Source: Streptomyces sp. SAI-135
GTDB taxonomy: Bacteria > Actinomycetota > Actinomycetes > Streptomycetales > Streptomycetaceae
Assembly: GCF_029893805.1 (NCBI RefSeq)
Contig: NZ_JARXYP010000002.1
Coordinates: 9,223,395-9,287,394 of the forward strand
Direction: 5' to 3'
DNA length: 64,000 nt
In this document: piece by piece, positions 25,117 through 33,531 of the stretch
Layout of the letters: the number at the start of each line of letters is the position of its first letter
Numbering within the stretch: position 1 is the stretch's first letter
Program-made: the position numbers and the translations under genes
Notes under the pieces: model-generated
Database searches by the model: none
Told to the model about the DNA's origin: nothing
The model's input: only the letters and a program-made list of their open reading frames with translations

Positions 25117-25887
25117 TCAGCCCGCCATGGCGCTGTCGCCGCCGTCGACCATGAGGTTGGCGCCGTTGACGAAGGCGGCCTCGTCGGAGCAGAGGAAGGC
25201 CGCGACGCGCGCGATGTCCTCGGGCTGCCCGACCCGGCCGACCGGGATCCGCGCCTCCAGGTGGGCCTTGGGCCCCTCGGGGTCGTCCAGGAAGGGCGCG
25301 GTGGCCGCGGTGCGGGTCATGCCGGGCGCGATGGTGTTGACGCGGATGTGGTGCGGGGCGCCGGCCGCGCACAGGTGCTTGCTCATCGCCAGCACCCCGC
25401 CCTTGGCGGCGCCGTGCGGCACCATCGGCAGGAACGGCGCGCCGCGTACGGCGGCCACGGAGGCGACATTCAGGACGGCGCCGCCGCCGCGCGCGATCAG
25501 GTACGGCCAGGCCGCCTGCGTGCAGAAGTACGGGAGGTCCAGCTCGTTCCTGATGGTGAAGTACCAGTCGTCGGCCGGCATCGTCTCGAACGGGCCGTTG
25601 CGCAGCGCCGAGGCGTTGTTGTACAGGATGTCGATCCCGCCGAAGGCCTCGACGCCGGCCTCGATCCACTCCCGTGCCCCGGCCTGCGTGGACAGGTCCA
25701 CGGGGGCCACGGACCGCATGACGCCGCCGGCCTTCTCGACAAGTTCCACGGTTTCGGCCGCGGTTTCCTCGTCGATGTCACAGCCGAATACGGTGGCGCC
25801 CTCCGCGGCGAATACGAGTGCCGCGGACCGGCCTATTCCGGCCCCCGTTCCACTGATGAAAGCGATTTTCCCGGCCAGTCGACCCAT
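25117..25887 (-). CDS. SDR-family protein with catalytic Tyr replaced by His
   Basis: A 256-residue SDR fold: SGTGAGIGRSAALVFA cofactor loop, NNASALR, Ser in NVASVAA and the family tail LMVDGGDS. At the active site the usual YxxxK reads HGAAK (Tyr to His). A similar substitution occurs in some SDR subfamilies, so the enzyme may use an altered mechanism or not be a dehydrogenase. It is first in the SDR-VOC-MFS operon. Confidence 0.87.
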   Translation of the reverse strand: MGRLAGKIAFISGTGAGIGRSAALVFAAEGATVFGCDIDEETAAETVELVEKAGGVMRSVAPVDLSTQAGAREWIEAGVEAFGGIDILYNNASALRNGPFETMPADDWYFTIRNELDLPYFCTQAAWPYLIARGGGAVLNVASVAAVRGAPFLPMVPHGAAKGGVLAMSKHLCAAGAPHHIRVNTIAPGMTRTAATAPFLDDPEGPKAHLEARIPVGRVGQPEDIARVAAFLCSDEAAFVNGANLMVDGGDSAMAG

Positions 25888-26017
25888 GATTGCCCAAGTC
25901 CCTTGTTCCCGTGCCGCCGGAGTGCGGTGGTGGCAGCGTAGGTAGGGCCCTGGGCCGGAACAAGAAATCGGTCAGCGAAAGGGCATCGGGCGTTCGTATG
26001 GCTGGTATGCGGCGGGC

Positions 26018-26107
26018 TCAGTCCATGTCGAGGACGGGCTTGCCGCGCAGCCTCCGGTCCGCGAGCGTCTGCACGGCGTCGCCGATCTTGTTCCACGGTC
26101 CTCTCCA
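26018..26107 (-). pseudogene. Zinc-type alcohol dehydrogenase, last residues only
   Basis: The minus strand ends in GDAVQTLADRRLRGKPVLDMD and a stop, matching the C-terminus of quinone-reductase/zinc alcohol dehydrogenases. Upstream sequence (26108-26345) has no recognisable continuation. It is a scrap of a gene that probably once belonged to the catabolic cluster. Confidence 0.55.
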
Positions 26108-26951
26108 GCCCACGGGGCCCTCAGCTTCCCGACTGCGACGAGGCCAAGCAGCCGTCCCGAACAGCACGTACACGCACCCGCGCCTCGGTGTTCAGGGTCG
26201 CTCCCGCGCCAGCGCGGCCGGCCACATCGCGACGTCGAACTATCCCTTCGCGCCCCCGGAACACCCCGACATGCACGTGCCCCAGCGCGCACGGGCGCCT
26301 CGGTCGCCGTGGGTCTTCGTCATGATGGCCTGGGTGGCCGGCCACCAGCGCCGACCGAGCCTGTCCATGCCCTCGGCGGCCTTCACACCGATCCGGCCGA
26401 TCGGTGTCCGCGCCCGGTGATCATGGTTGGTTGTTAGGTCTCTGAGCTGGGGTGTTCAGTTGGCTGGTTGAGGCTGGGGGTTCCTTGTGCCCGGGGCGTC
26501 CGTCGTTGGAGGGGACGGGGTTGTGGTGTTGACGTGCGGTTTTGATGTGTTCGGTGGCTGCTGGTCATGTTCTTCGATTGTGTGAGTGGGCGGTGGGGTG
26601 GCAGTGGGTGGGCGTCAGCGGGGTTGCGGTGTGGTGGCTTGGTAGCGGTCTTGGGCGGGGTGTTGGTTGCTGTTGTGGGGTGACCAAGCGGCTGTTGTGG
26701 GGCGGCTAGCAGGTCGGGTTGTGGCTGTCAGGGGTTTGCCTGTTCCTGTGGTTGAGAGTGCGGTAGTTGGTGTGGTGGGTGGTTGTGAGCTGGGGTGTTG
26801 GGGGTTTTATGAGAAGGGGGCGGACTCCTTCTTGAAGTTTCGGCGGTGGTAGATGGGTTGTCTGACCTGGGGTTTTCGGGGTTTTGATAACGGTGTTGTG
26901 GTGTGGGTGATGGCGTCCTGCATCTAAAGGTCTGGCGGGTGTTTGTGCTGG
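26108..26951. other. Gene-free stretch, G/T-rich flank of Tn7-like module 1
   Basis: I see no supported gene. From about 26425 to 26945 the plus strand becomes rich in G and T with few A, unlike the codon-driven composition around it. GAGCTGGGGTGTT occurs near 26443 and again near 26787, and related pieces (CCTGGGGTTTTCGGGG) near 26873. This may hold the tnsC-side end of the Tn7-like element with repeated transposase-binding sites. No defined end could be fixed. Confidence 0.4.
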
Positions 26952-27548
26952 TCAGCGGCTTAGGGCGGTGTCGAGGTCGTGTGGGGGCCAGTTGCCGGCG
27001 TGTGGGGGGCGGTGGTGGAGGAGGGTCTCGAGGAGGTGGAGGTAGCGGCCGTAGCGGCCGGGTGCGGGGGTGAGGGGGAGGCCGAGGGTGTCGAGGGCGT
27101 GTTGGACGCGCCGGTCGTAGACGGCCATCCGCTGGGGTGCTGCTGCGGTCAGGACGGCGGAGGCGAGGGCGTCGCCGGTGCGGAAGCCGGGCAGTTCCCC
27201 GATGATGCCGCGTCCTGTGCGGGCGGCTTCGCTGCGGGTGAGGGTGGTGTCGCGGACGGCGGTGACGGCCCGTTTGGTGACGGCTCGTACGCGGGTGTCC
27301 GGCAGGGACATGAGTGCTGTGACCCAGCGGGTTTGTGCGGAGAGCCGTTTCCAGACGACGAGGGCGGCGATGTCCGTCTTGCCGAGGCTGCCTGTGTGTT
27401 CGGTGCGCTGCGCAACGTCGTGGAAGACCTCGTCGTAGTGCGGTGAGACGCTGGCCAGGTAGTCGGCGCGGGCCGGGGCCAGGGCGTCCCAGGCCCTCTT
27501 GTAGAGGGCGCCGGACCCCTTGTCTGCGGGCCCGTCGGGGTGTGTCAC
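26952..27548 (-). CDS. Unknown protein with a possible HhH (DNA-glycosylase-like) segment
   Basis: A 198-residue protein from a GTG that overlaps the tnsC stop. It reads LGKTDIAALVVWKRLSAQTR in the middle, then LPGFRTGDALASAVLTAA and PQRMAVYDRRVQHALDTLGL. The LPG-F-TGDALASAVL part resembles the helix-hairpin-helix of OGG/EndoIII-type glycosylases, and the following D in VYDRRV lies where those enzymes keep a catalytic Asp. This is a weak structural inference, not a family assignment. The second Tn7-like copy has no counterpart, so it may be a passenger or accessory gene. Confidence 0.6.
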   Translation of the reverse strand: MTHPDGPADKGSGALYKRAWDALAPARADYLASVSPHYDEVFHDVAQRTEHTGSLGKTDIAALVVWKRLSAQTRWVTALMSLPDTRVRAVTKRAVTAVRDTTLTRSEAARTGRGIIGELPGFRTGDALASAVLTAAAPQRMAVYDRRVQHALDTLGLPLTPAPGRYGRYLHLLETLLHHRPPHAGNWPPHDLDTALSR

Positions 27549-28705
27549 GTGCGGGGTTTTCCTGTTCTGGCGTTCGGGCGGGTGCGGGGGCGGTTTGCTT
27601 CTTCGGCGAGGTGGTCGAGGGGGATGGCGTCGAGTGTCTTTTTGGTGATGCGTTCGGTGCCGTCGCAGAGGGCGGTGATGGCGGCTTGGCGGATGAGGCG
27701 GGCGAGGCTTCCGATGCGGCCGGCGGTGCGCTGGTGGAGGTAGGTGGCGTGGCGGGTCAGGGTGTGGGGGGTGTGGTGGGTGAGGTCGAGGGCGTTTTCC
27801 ATGTCGGTGATGAGGCTGGCGCGGCCGGCGAGTTGGGCGCCGCGGACGCCGGTGAACAGGGGGGTTGAGGTGACGTCGATGCCGGTGTACACGAATGTTG
27901 CTTTGATGCGTTCGGTGAGGTCCTTGAGCAGGTCGGTGGCTTCCGCGCCGGTGGTGGTGCGGGGGTTGAGGCGGTGGATCTCGTCGATGAGGACAAGGCG
28001 GACACCGGCGGCGGTGTAGGTGTGGCAGACGGCCTCGGTGATCTGGTTCTGGGTCATGCGGGTGGTGACGGGGATGCCGAGGTAGCGGGCGAATTCGGTG
28101 GCGAGGGTCTTCGCGGTGGCGCCGGGCGGCACCAGCAGGTACGCGACCGGTGCCTGCTGGTGGGCGCGCCCGGCCGGGGCCGGGTGTTTGCGGAGGTGGG
28201 CGAGGTGGCAGGTGCGCCCGACCTCGAGGAGCGCGGTCGTTTTCCCGGCGGCGGCGGGGCCGGTGACGATAAGTGAGGGCCGGGCGGTGGTCTTCTGGCG
28301 GTGGCCGAGCAGCATCAGGGTGCGGACCTGGGTGGCGAGGGTGTGGATGGCGGGGGTGCGGACGGTGACGAACTGGGAGTGGTAGGCGAGGCGTTCCTCA
28401 AGGCTGCGGGGTGGGTCGCCGGGCTGGGGCGGGGTCAGGGGTGGGGTGGTGGCGAAGTGCTGCCAGCCCTGCCAGGTGGTGATCGGCCACTGCGGTTCGC
28501 TCTCATGGACGTGCGGACAAGGGGATGCGGCGGAGGTGGGGGCAGGCTGGCCTGCCGGGCTGGGGGAGTGGTGGCGGTGGTGTGCGGGGGATTGGTCACC
28601 AGTTGAGTGCTTCCTGGGCGGGGTCGTAGAGGCCGAGTCCGGTGTAGGGGACGGGGGCGTCGACCTCGTCGCCCGGTTCGTCCTCGCCGTGGGCCTCGGT
28701 GTCAT
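27545..28705 (-). CDS. tnsC: TnsC/TniB-like AAA+ ATPase of module 1
   Basis: Walker A is GPAAAGKTTALL, Walker B is LVLIDEIHRLN, with a sensor region FVYTGIDVTSTPLF. The protein activates and targets the DDE transposase. The start is a problem. In copy 2 the gene starts at a GTG overlapping the tnsB stop. Here the equivalent GTG (28597-28599) opens a different frame, and in the ATPase frame the only start upstream is the ATG at 28703-28705, inside tnsB. Either translation begins there, adding a Pro/Thr/Ser-rich leader, or the 5' end carries a frameshift. C-terminal sequence is otherwise normal. Confidence 0.82.
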   Translation of the reverse strand: MTPRPTARTNRATRSTPPSPTPDSASTTPPRKHSTGDQSPAHHRHHSPSPAGQPAPTSAASPCPHVHESEPQWPITTWQGWQHFATTPPLTPPQPGDPPRSLEERLAYHSQFVTVRTPAIHTLATQVRTLMLLGHRQKTTARPSLIVTGPAAAGKTTALLEVGRTCHLAHLRKHPAPAGRAHQQAPVAYLLVPPGATAKTLATEFARYLGIPVTTRMTQNQITEAVCHTYTAAGVRLVLIDEIHRLNPRTTTGAEATDLLKDLTERIKATFVYTGIDVTSTPLFTGVRGAQLAGRASLITDMENALDLTHHTPHTLTRHATYLHQRTAGRIGSLARLIRQAAITALCDGTERITKKTLDAIPLDHLAEEANRPRTRPNARTGKPRT

Positions 28706-30674
28706 CGGGCGGGTCGTGGCGGCCGTCGTCGTGCCGGCCGTCGGTGGGGGGTGTTTTCTGGGGTGCGGTGCGGGTGATCAGGCGTTGTTCGCCGGGGGTG
28801 GCGGTGTGGGTGCGGGCGCGGCGCATGAGCTGATCGAGGGCGTCGGCGAGGTCGGTTTCGTGGGTGTCGCGGTCGCCGCTCACGCGGGTGGTGATGGTTT
28901 TGATGTGCTGCCAGGTGGCTTTGTTGAAGGGGGCGTGGATGTGGTCGCGGTGAATCCAGGGGATTTCGGTGAGGTGGCCGTCGGGCAGGCGGAGGTAGAT
29001 CTGGCGGGCGTCGTGGGGGTTGGTGTGGATCTCCCATTTGCCGCCGCGGGCGGTGATGGGTGAGGGCTGGCCGCGGTAGGGGGTCAGGCAGTCGTGGTCG
29101 TAGGTGCGGTGGTCGAGGCGGATGCCGCGGGCGGTGATGGCCTGCCAGCGCACCGGGAGCAGTTCGAGGTAGTCGTTGCCGGTCAGGGGGAGGGGGACGT
29201 GGCCGGTGACGGCGATGAGGGCGGCCCACATTTGGTTGGGGGTGAGGGCTTTTTTCGGCAGGGTGGGGTGGCGCAGCCCTTCGTGGGGGCGGTGGTGGTA
29301 GTGGATGAGCCATTCGTCGAGGAGGTCTTGCAGCTGGGCGATGCTGTAGCGGGCCTCGGTTTCGGCGTCCGCTCCGCGGCGGGTGACGTCAGATCCGGTG
29401 TAGCCGGGCAGGTGCTGGCACAGCAGCTGGTTGATCGTGTGGAAGGTGCGCTCGACGATGCCTTTGGCCGCGGGGGCATGCGGCGGGGTGGGCTGGACGC
29501 TGATGCCGAGGGTTTCGCAGGCGGCGGTGAACGCTGCGGACAGGTAGATCTTGCCCCGGTCGACGACGATCGTCTCGGGCACCACGACCGGCCGGGCCGC
29601 CGCGCCGTGAAGGCGTTCGTCCAGGGGGAGCAGCCGCTTGAGCTGGGGGAGCGGGGTGTGGGCCAGGCGCAGGGCGTTCGGCCAGGTGGGGCGGGCGGGG
29701 TGCGGGACGGCCATCTCGGCGAGCAGCAGGGCGGCGTCGACGGCCTGGGTGGGCCCCGGGCGCAGGACGGCGGCGAGGATGGCGCGGGTGGCGACGTCGA
29801 CGGCGATGGTCAGCTCGGGCCGGCCGGTGGTGGCGTCGTCGAAGACGGCCATCACGTCCAGCCGGGTGGTGTCGACCTGCACCTGCTCGCCGGGCCGCAG
29901 CGTCACGGTCGGGGTGAATGCCCGCCAGCCGGCCGGGGAGTTGCCCATGCGGGCGGCACGGTGGGGATGTTCGGCGGGGCCGGCGAGCTGGTGGACGAGG
30001 CGGTAGAAGGTGGCCTGGGAGGGCAGTGGCACCGTGCCGTTGCCGTGCCGGTCGGCAAGGACCTGCGCGACCAGGGGCATCAGGCCTTTGACGGTGCCCT
30101 TGGAGCGGCCGCGCTGGCGGCGCAGGGCTTCCTCGATCGCGGCGATGACCCGTGCGTCGGCGCGCCCGGCGGGGCTGGGCCGGCGGGTGGTGCGGTGGTC
30201 GACCAACACCCACAGGCCCTGTTTGCGGTAGGCCAGCCGCATCCGCTGCACCGTCGTACGGGAGATGGTCCCGAAGCCGCTTGCGGTCAGCTCCGCAGCC
30301 TTGGCCTGCTCGCGCTGGGCGAGCGTGAACCGGCCGGGGTCGTACGCGGCCCGCGGCACCCCGGTTCCGGGTCCGTCGGGCAGGCCGGACTCCACCTCGC
30401 GGATGTGCCGCTGCCAGGCCAGCGCCCGGCGGCGCGCGTCCTGGGGCGCGGTCTCGAACAGACCCCACTGCGTCACCGCCTGCGGCGTCTGGGCGCCGAC
30501 GATGCAGAAGGTCGCATCGGCGAACAGGTGCCCGGCCAGCACGCTCTCGTCCGCGCTCTCACCCGCCAGGTGGATGAGCTGCCCGGCCACAGCGACGACC
30601 TGCCAGGTGGACTCCCGGAAGCGGACGTGCGCGCCGACCTCGAGCACCGGCCTGCCGGGGCGCGGCCCGCTCAC
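28596..30674 (-). CDS. tnsB: TnsB/TniA-like DDE transposase of module 1
   Basis: A 692-residue Mu/Tn7-type transposase. The N-terminal region has a helix-turn-helix (TISRTTVQRMRLAYRKQG). The rve core has VQVDTTRLDVMAVFD (first Asp), ETIVVDRGKIYLSAAF (second Asp) and KGIVERTFHTIN (Glu). A beta-barrel and a charged tail follow, which would contact TnsC. The GTG start overlaps the tnsA stop (GTGA). It is clearly similar to the protein at 59060, but lacks that copy's expanded acidic and Ala-Gly repeats. Confidence 0.92.
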   Translation of the reverse strand: MSGPRPGRPVLEVGAHVRFRESTWQVVAVAGQLIHLAGESADESVLAGHLFADATFCIVGAQTPQAVTQWGLFETAPQDARRRALAWQRHIREVESGLPDGPGTGVPRAAYDPGRFTLAQREQAKAAELTASGFGTISRTTVQRMRLAYRKQGLWVLVDHRTTRRPSPAGRADARVIAAIEEALRRQRGRSKGTVKGLMPLVAQVLADRHGNGTVPLPSQATFYRLVHQLAGPAEHPHRAARMGNSPAGWRAFTPTVTLRPGEQVQVDTTRLDVMAVFDDATTGRPELTIAVDVATRAILAAVLRPGPTQAVDAALLLAEMAVPHPARPTWPNALRLAHTPLPQLKRLLPLDERLHGAAARPVVVPETIVVDRGKIYLSAAFTAACETLGISVQPTPPHAPAAKGIVERTFHTINQLLCQHLPGYTGSDVTRRGADAETEARYSIAQLQDLLDEWLIHYHHRPHEGLRHPTLPKKALTPNQMWAALIAVTGHVPLPLTGNDYLELLPVRWQAITARGIRLDHRTYDHDCLTPYRGQPSPITARGGKWEIHTNPHDARQIYLRLPDGHLTEIPWIHRDHIHAPFNKATWQHIKTITTRVSGDRDTHETDLADALDQLMRRARTHTATPGEQRLITRTAPQKTPPTDGRHDDGRHDPPDDTEAHGEDEPGDEVDAPVPYTGLGLYDPAQEALNW

Positions 30675-31630
30675 CTGCCGCCCCCGCGGCGGCGGCCGTT
30701 TGCGCGCGCCGCGCCACCGGTGCTGTCCGCCGCGGTGCGGTCACCCGCCGACACGCTGCTCGAGGCGAGGCTGCCGCTGCCGCTGGGTGGATGGTGCGCC
30801 CTGCTGGTGGCGGGGCTGATGAGGGCCCGCTCCTGCAGCGGCACGTCCAGGGGGGTGGTCAACTGCCCGTGCCACAAGGCGTGGAAGACGGCGGGCAGGA
30901 CCTCGATGGGGTCGCCGACTGCTTTGGCGCCCTCGATCAGCGGCCGCGGCCGCGTGAACGCTTCGAGGACAGCGGGCATGAGGCCCAGGCGGCCGGCGTT
31001 GCGGGGATGGCGGTAGCCGGCCAGCCATTTCAGGTTGGCAGCCAGGATGTCCTCCAGCGGCTTAAAGCGCCGGTAGGTCCAGCCGGCCTGCGCGCACGCC
31101 GCCTGGAGAACGGTGGCGGCCTGCACGGCCCGCTGTCCGCCGGCCTCCGGGCGGCTGGGGCAGTCGGCCAGCAGGGCGGTGCCGTCGCGGTAGCGGGCGA
31201 AGAGCTGCGGCGTCCACGAGCGCACCTGGCCGCGCCTGGTGCGCCACAGCACACGCACCGGCCGTCCGGCCAGGCCGATCACGTCGGGGTCGCGGTCCAG
31301 CACCATCAGCTGCGCCCGCATCGCGGCCGACCCGCATGCCACGTGCCGGCCTGTGGTGGCCGACCACCACAGGCCCGGCCCCCACCGCCGCCCGGGCACC
31401 ACCGGGAAGGCCGAGGCCGGCTCTAACTCCTCGAAGGCCACCGTGAGGACCGCGTCCGCCCACCGCTGCTGCACCACCTGCCCGAGCGGGTCGAGGAAGA
31501 CCGCCTCCCACCCGAACCCGGTATCGGTATCTGTCTGCCCGTGCGGTGTACGGCCACCCGCGGCCGCTGCGTCCTTGCTGCCCACCCGCCCCAGCCAAGT
31601 CCGTCCTGCCCGGGGCGCGGGCGGCTTCAC
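30671..31630 (-). CDS. tnsA: TnsA-like protein of module 1 with substituted nuclease residues
   Basis: A 319-residue protein. PGLWWSATTGRHV and LMVLDRDPDVIGLAGRPVRV match actinobacterial TnsA-like endonuclease subunits. From memory that family has a PD-(D/E)xK site with a Glu in SxxERDHLM and an Asp in HAPDYFAR. Here those positions read SAAMRAQLM and TPQLFAR, so both acids appear lost. The neighbouring ALLADC strand is kept. The C-terminus adds a Ser/Gly-rich tail. The protein may have only a structural role. It starts at a GTG 67 bp after tniQ. Confidence 0.75.
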   Translation of the reverse strand: MKPPAPRAGRTWLGRVGSKDAAAAGGRTPHGQTDTDTGFGWEAVFLDPLGQVVQQRWADAVLTVAFEELEPASAFPVVPGRRWGPGLWWSATTGRHVACGSAAMRAQLMVLDRDPDVIGLAGRPVRVLWRTRRGQVRSWTPQLFARYRDGTALLADCPSRPEAGGQRAVQAATVLQAACAQAGWTYRRFKPLEDILAANLKWLAGYRHPRNAGRLGLMPAVLEAFTRPRPLIEGAKAVGDPIEVLPAVFHALWHGQLTTPLDVPLQERALISPATSRAHHPPSGSGSLASSSVSAGDRTAADSTGGAARANGRRRGGGR

Positions 31631-31697
31631 CCATATTGATCACGCAGCGCCCGGTATCGATCTCATGCGATGGCGCGGCGCACCCGCACCGTCCCGG

Positions 31698-33110
31698 TCA
31701 CACCCACCACTGCGCCACCGGCTGCTCGCCGTCATCATCGACGAGGACATCCGCCAGGACGTCGGCGGGCAGGCGGGCCCAGCGCGCCACCTCCTCCAGT
31801 GCCATCCCGGCGCCGAGGGCTGCCGCGGCGCTTTCGCGCACGGCCTGGTCGATCAGCGTGGCGGCATGGCCGAGCGTGCTCAGCAACTGCTGGGCAACGT
31901 CGGCGGTCTTGCCGTACTGCGCACCGCGCAGCTGGGTCAGCTGTTCCTCGGCGCCCTCGATCGCCCGGGTGATCAGCATGCGCTGCTCGGGAGGCACCAC
32001 GGCCCGCCACGTCCGGCCCGAGCCGGGCGTCTTCTTCTCCTTGCCCAGCACGCGCAGTTGCCCGGCCATCGTCGCCGGCTGGTGGTCCTGGCGCAGCCAC
32101 CAGGGATCGTTGTCGTAACCGGGTGGGCCGCCGGCCCCGCGGCGCAGGCGGATGACAGCGCCCATCCAGGAGGTTAGCGGGCCGCCGTAGTCGGTCGCGG
32201 CCACAGGTCCCAGCCACGGGCGCCCGACCCGCTCGCCGAGCCGGCGGCAGAACATCCCGTCGGCGGGCAGCGGCCGCGGCCGTCCGGCACCGCTGTCGGA
32301 CCAGGCCAGCTCGGCCATGGCCGGATCCAGCAGCGCGTCCGCGACGGCCACCACCTCGGGGAAGACGGCCGCGTCCCGGCCCACGATCCGCCAACGGTCC
32401 AGATCCGTCCCGGCGTTGCCGCCCGCGACCTGGTGCAGCCGCCGCGGCCAGACGCTCTCGCGCTCCCAGTGAAGGGCCTGTTCCCACCACCGGGCCACCA
32501 CCGCGTGCGCCAGCGCGAACACCCGCTCCGGTGCGGCCCCGGCTCGTACCGCCCGCCGCGCCACACCCGTCCACCGTCGCTGCGCCGCGACTACCTCCGG
32601 CAGCCCGCGCAGATCGAGGTGCTCCAGCGGCTGGTCGGCGTCCGCGTCCAGGAGCCATCTCCCGTGCCGCACGCACACGCGCTCCCAGAGCGGCGCGTAC
32701 CGCACCGCCCGCACGCCTGTTCCCGTACGCCGGGCGGTGCACAGGCGGCAGCCGAACGCCGCCGGCCCGGCCACTGCGCCGGCGATCCGCCATGCCGCCG
32801 CCGGTGCCCGGTCCTGCCGGCCCGCCAGCTTGGCGTCCTCCTGGCCCCAGGACGGCAACGCCCGCGCCAGCACGTCTTCGGTGACGCCGCACAGGCCTGC
32901 CAGGAGTTGCCGTCCGGCTGCGTTCAGCAGTACCTCGGCATCCGCCCGCGTGCCCCCGCCGTCGTGCCCCGGCGGGTAGTTGCGCCAGTGCCAGGACGAC
33001 CGCAACGCCTTGGCTTCCATCCCGTAGCGGCTCGCGACGCGGAAGATCAGCGACGAGGTCGTCTCCCCCTGCAGGGGGGCTGTCCGCAGGAGTCCGGGAT
33101 GATGGGCCAT
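31698..33110 (-). CDS. tniQ: TniQ/TnsD-family target-site protein of module 1
   Basis: A 470-residue protein. The N-terminus PLQGETTSSLIFRVASRYGM is a TniQ hallmark, followed by a zinc-binding group FGCRLCTARRTGTGVRAVRY / RVCVRHGRWLLD (CxxC then CxxH). The C-terminal half holds further helices and a stretch matching the protein at 62743. TniQ/TnsD proteins bind a chosen target site and recruit TnsC. It is first in the operon. The gene-free 33111-33330 upstream must hold the promoter, but I could not define it. Confidence 0.88.
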   Translation of the reverse strand: MAHHPGLLRTAPLQGETTSSLIFRVASRYGMEAKALRSSWHWRNYPPGHDGGGTRADAEVLLNAAGRQLLAGLCGVTEDVLARALPSWGQEDAKLAGRQDRAPAAAWRIAGAVAGPAAFGCRLCTARRTGTGVRAVRYAPLWERVCVRHGRWLLDADADQPLEHLDLRGLPEVVAAQRRWTGVARRAVRAGAAPERVFALAHAVVARWWEQALHWERESVWPRRLHQVAGGNAGTDLDRWRIVGRDAAVFPEVVAVADALLDPAMAELAWSDSGAGRPRPLPADGMFCRRLGERVGRPWLGPVAATDYGGPLTSWMGAVIRLRRGAGGPPGYDNDPWWLRQDHQPATMAGQLRVLGKEKKTPGSGRTWRAVVPPEQRMLITRAIEGAEEQLTQLRGAQYGKTADVAQQLLSTLGHAATLIDQAVRESAAAALGAGMALEEVARWARLPADVLADVLVDDDGEQPVAQWWV

Positions 33111-33330
33111 GCCACTACGGTCTCGTGTTCGTCGATCCGTGCGGGCGTTTTCGCAGTCGACTGGCCGGCATCGCTTCTTCGGGACAGCGGTGACAGGCGC
33201 GGGAGGGTGCGCAGACTGGTACGGATCTCTACCTGTTTGGCCGGGTTCTCGCTCTGCCGATTGTCAGTGCTCCATGGGACTCTTTGAGTACGCCAGTGAC
33301 GGACCGAGTGGAGAGTGTGGGGTGCGTGCC

Positions 33331-33531
33331 ATGGCCGTGCGTGTTCGGCATATAGATCCACCCGCGCCGTCCGGGTGCCGGTGGTGCGGTGAGGAAAAGA
33401 GCAGACACGGCCGACGGTGGGTGGCTTCTGCGGGAGTGCACTCATGGGAGGCGCCTACCCGTGAGCAGCGTCTGAGCAGGATGAAAGCCCGCCGTACAGC
33501 GCGGCTGGCTCATTCGTCCTCGGACCAGTGA
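33331..33531 (+). CDS. Small zinc-ribbon-like protein
   Basis: A 66-residue protein with SGCRWCGEEKSRHGRRWVAS, then GVHSWEAPTREQRLSRMKAR. CxxC and downstream His residues look metal-binding. Similar short proteins (CRWCG...HG...H.W..PT..Q...RM.ARR) are common in Streptomyces mobile regions, with unknown role. GTG 33322 is an alternative start. Its 3' end overlaps the convergent OLD nuclease gene by about 22 bases. Confidence 0.6.
   Translation: MAVRVRHIDPPAPSGCRWCGEEKSRHGRRWVASAGVHSWEAPTREQRLSRMKARRTARLAHSSSDQ

Larger units (their letters stand above)
26952..33110 (-). mobile_element. Tn7-like transposition module 1 (tniQ-tnsA-tnsB-tnsC plus an extra gene)
   Basis: Five minus-strand genes, mostly with four-base overlaps, encode a TniQ/TnsD-type target protein, a TnsA-like protein, a DDE TnsB/TniA, an AAA+ TnsC/TniB and a small helical protein. 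The same first four genes recur in order at 58038-64000. Terminal inverted repeats were not located, so these limits are only those of the genes. The OLD nuclease at 33510 may be cargo. Confidence 0.75.
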
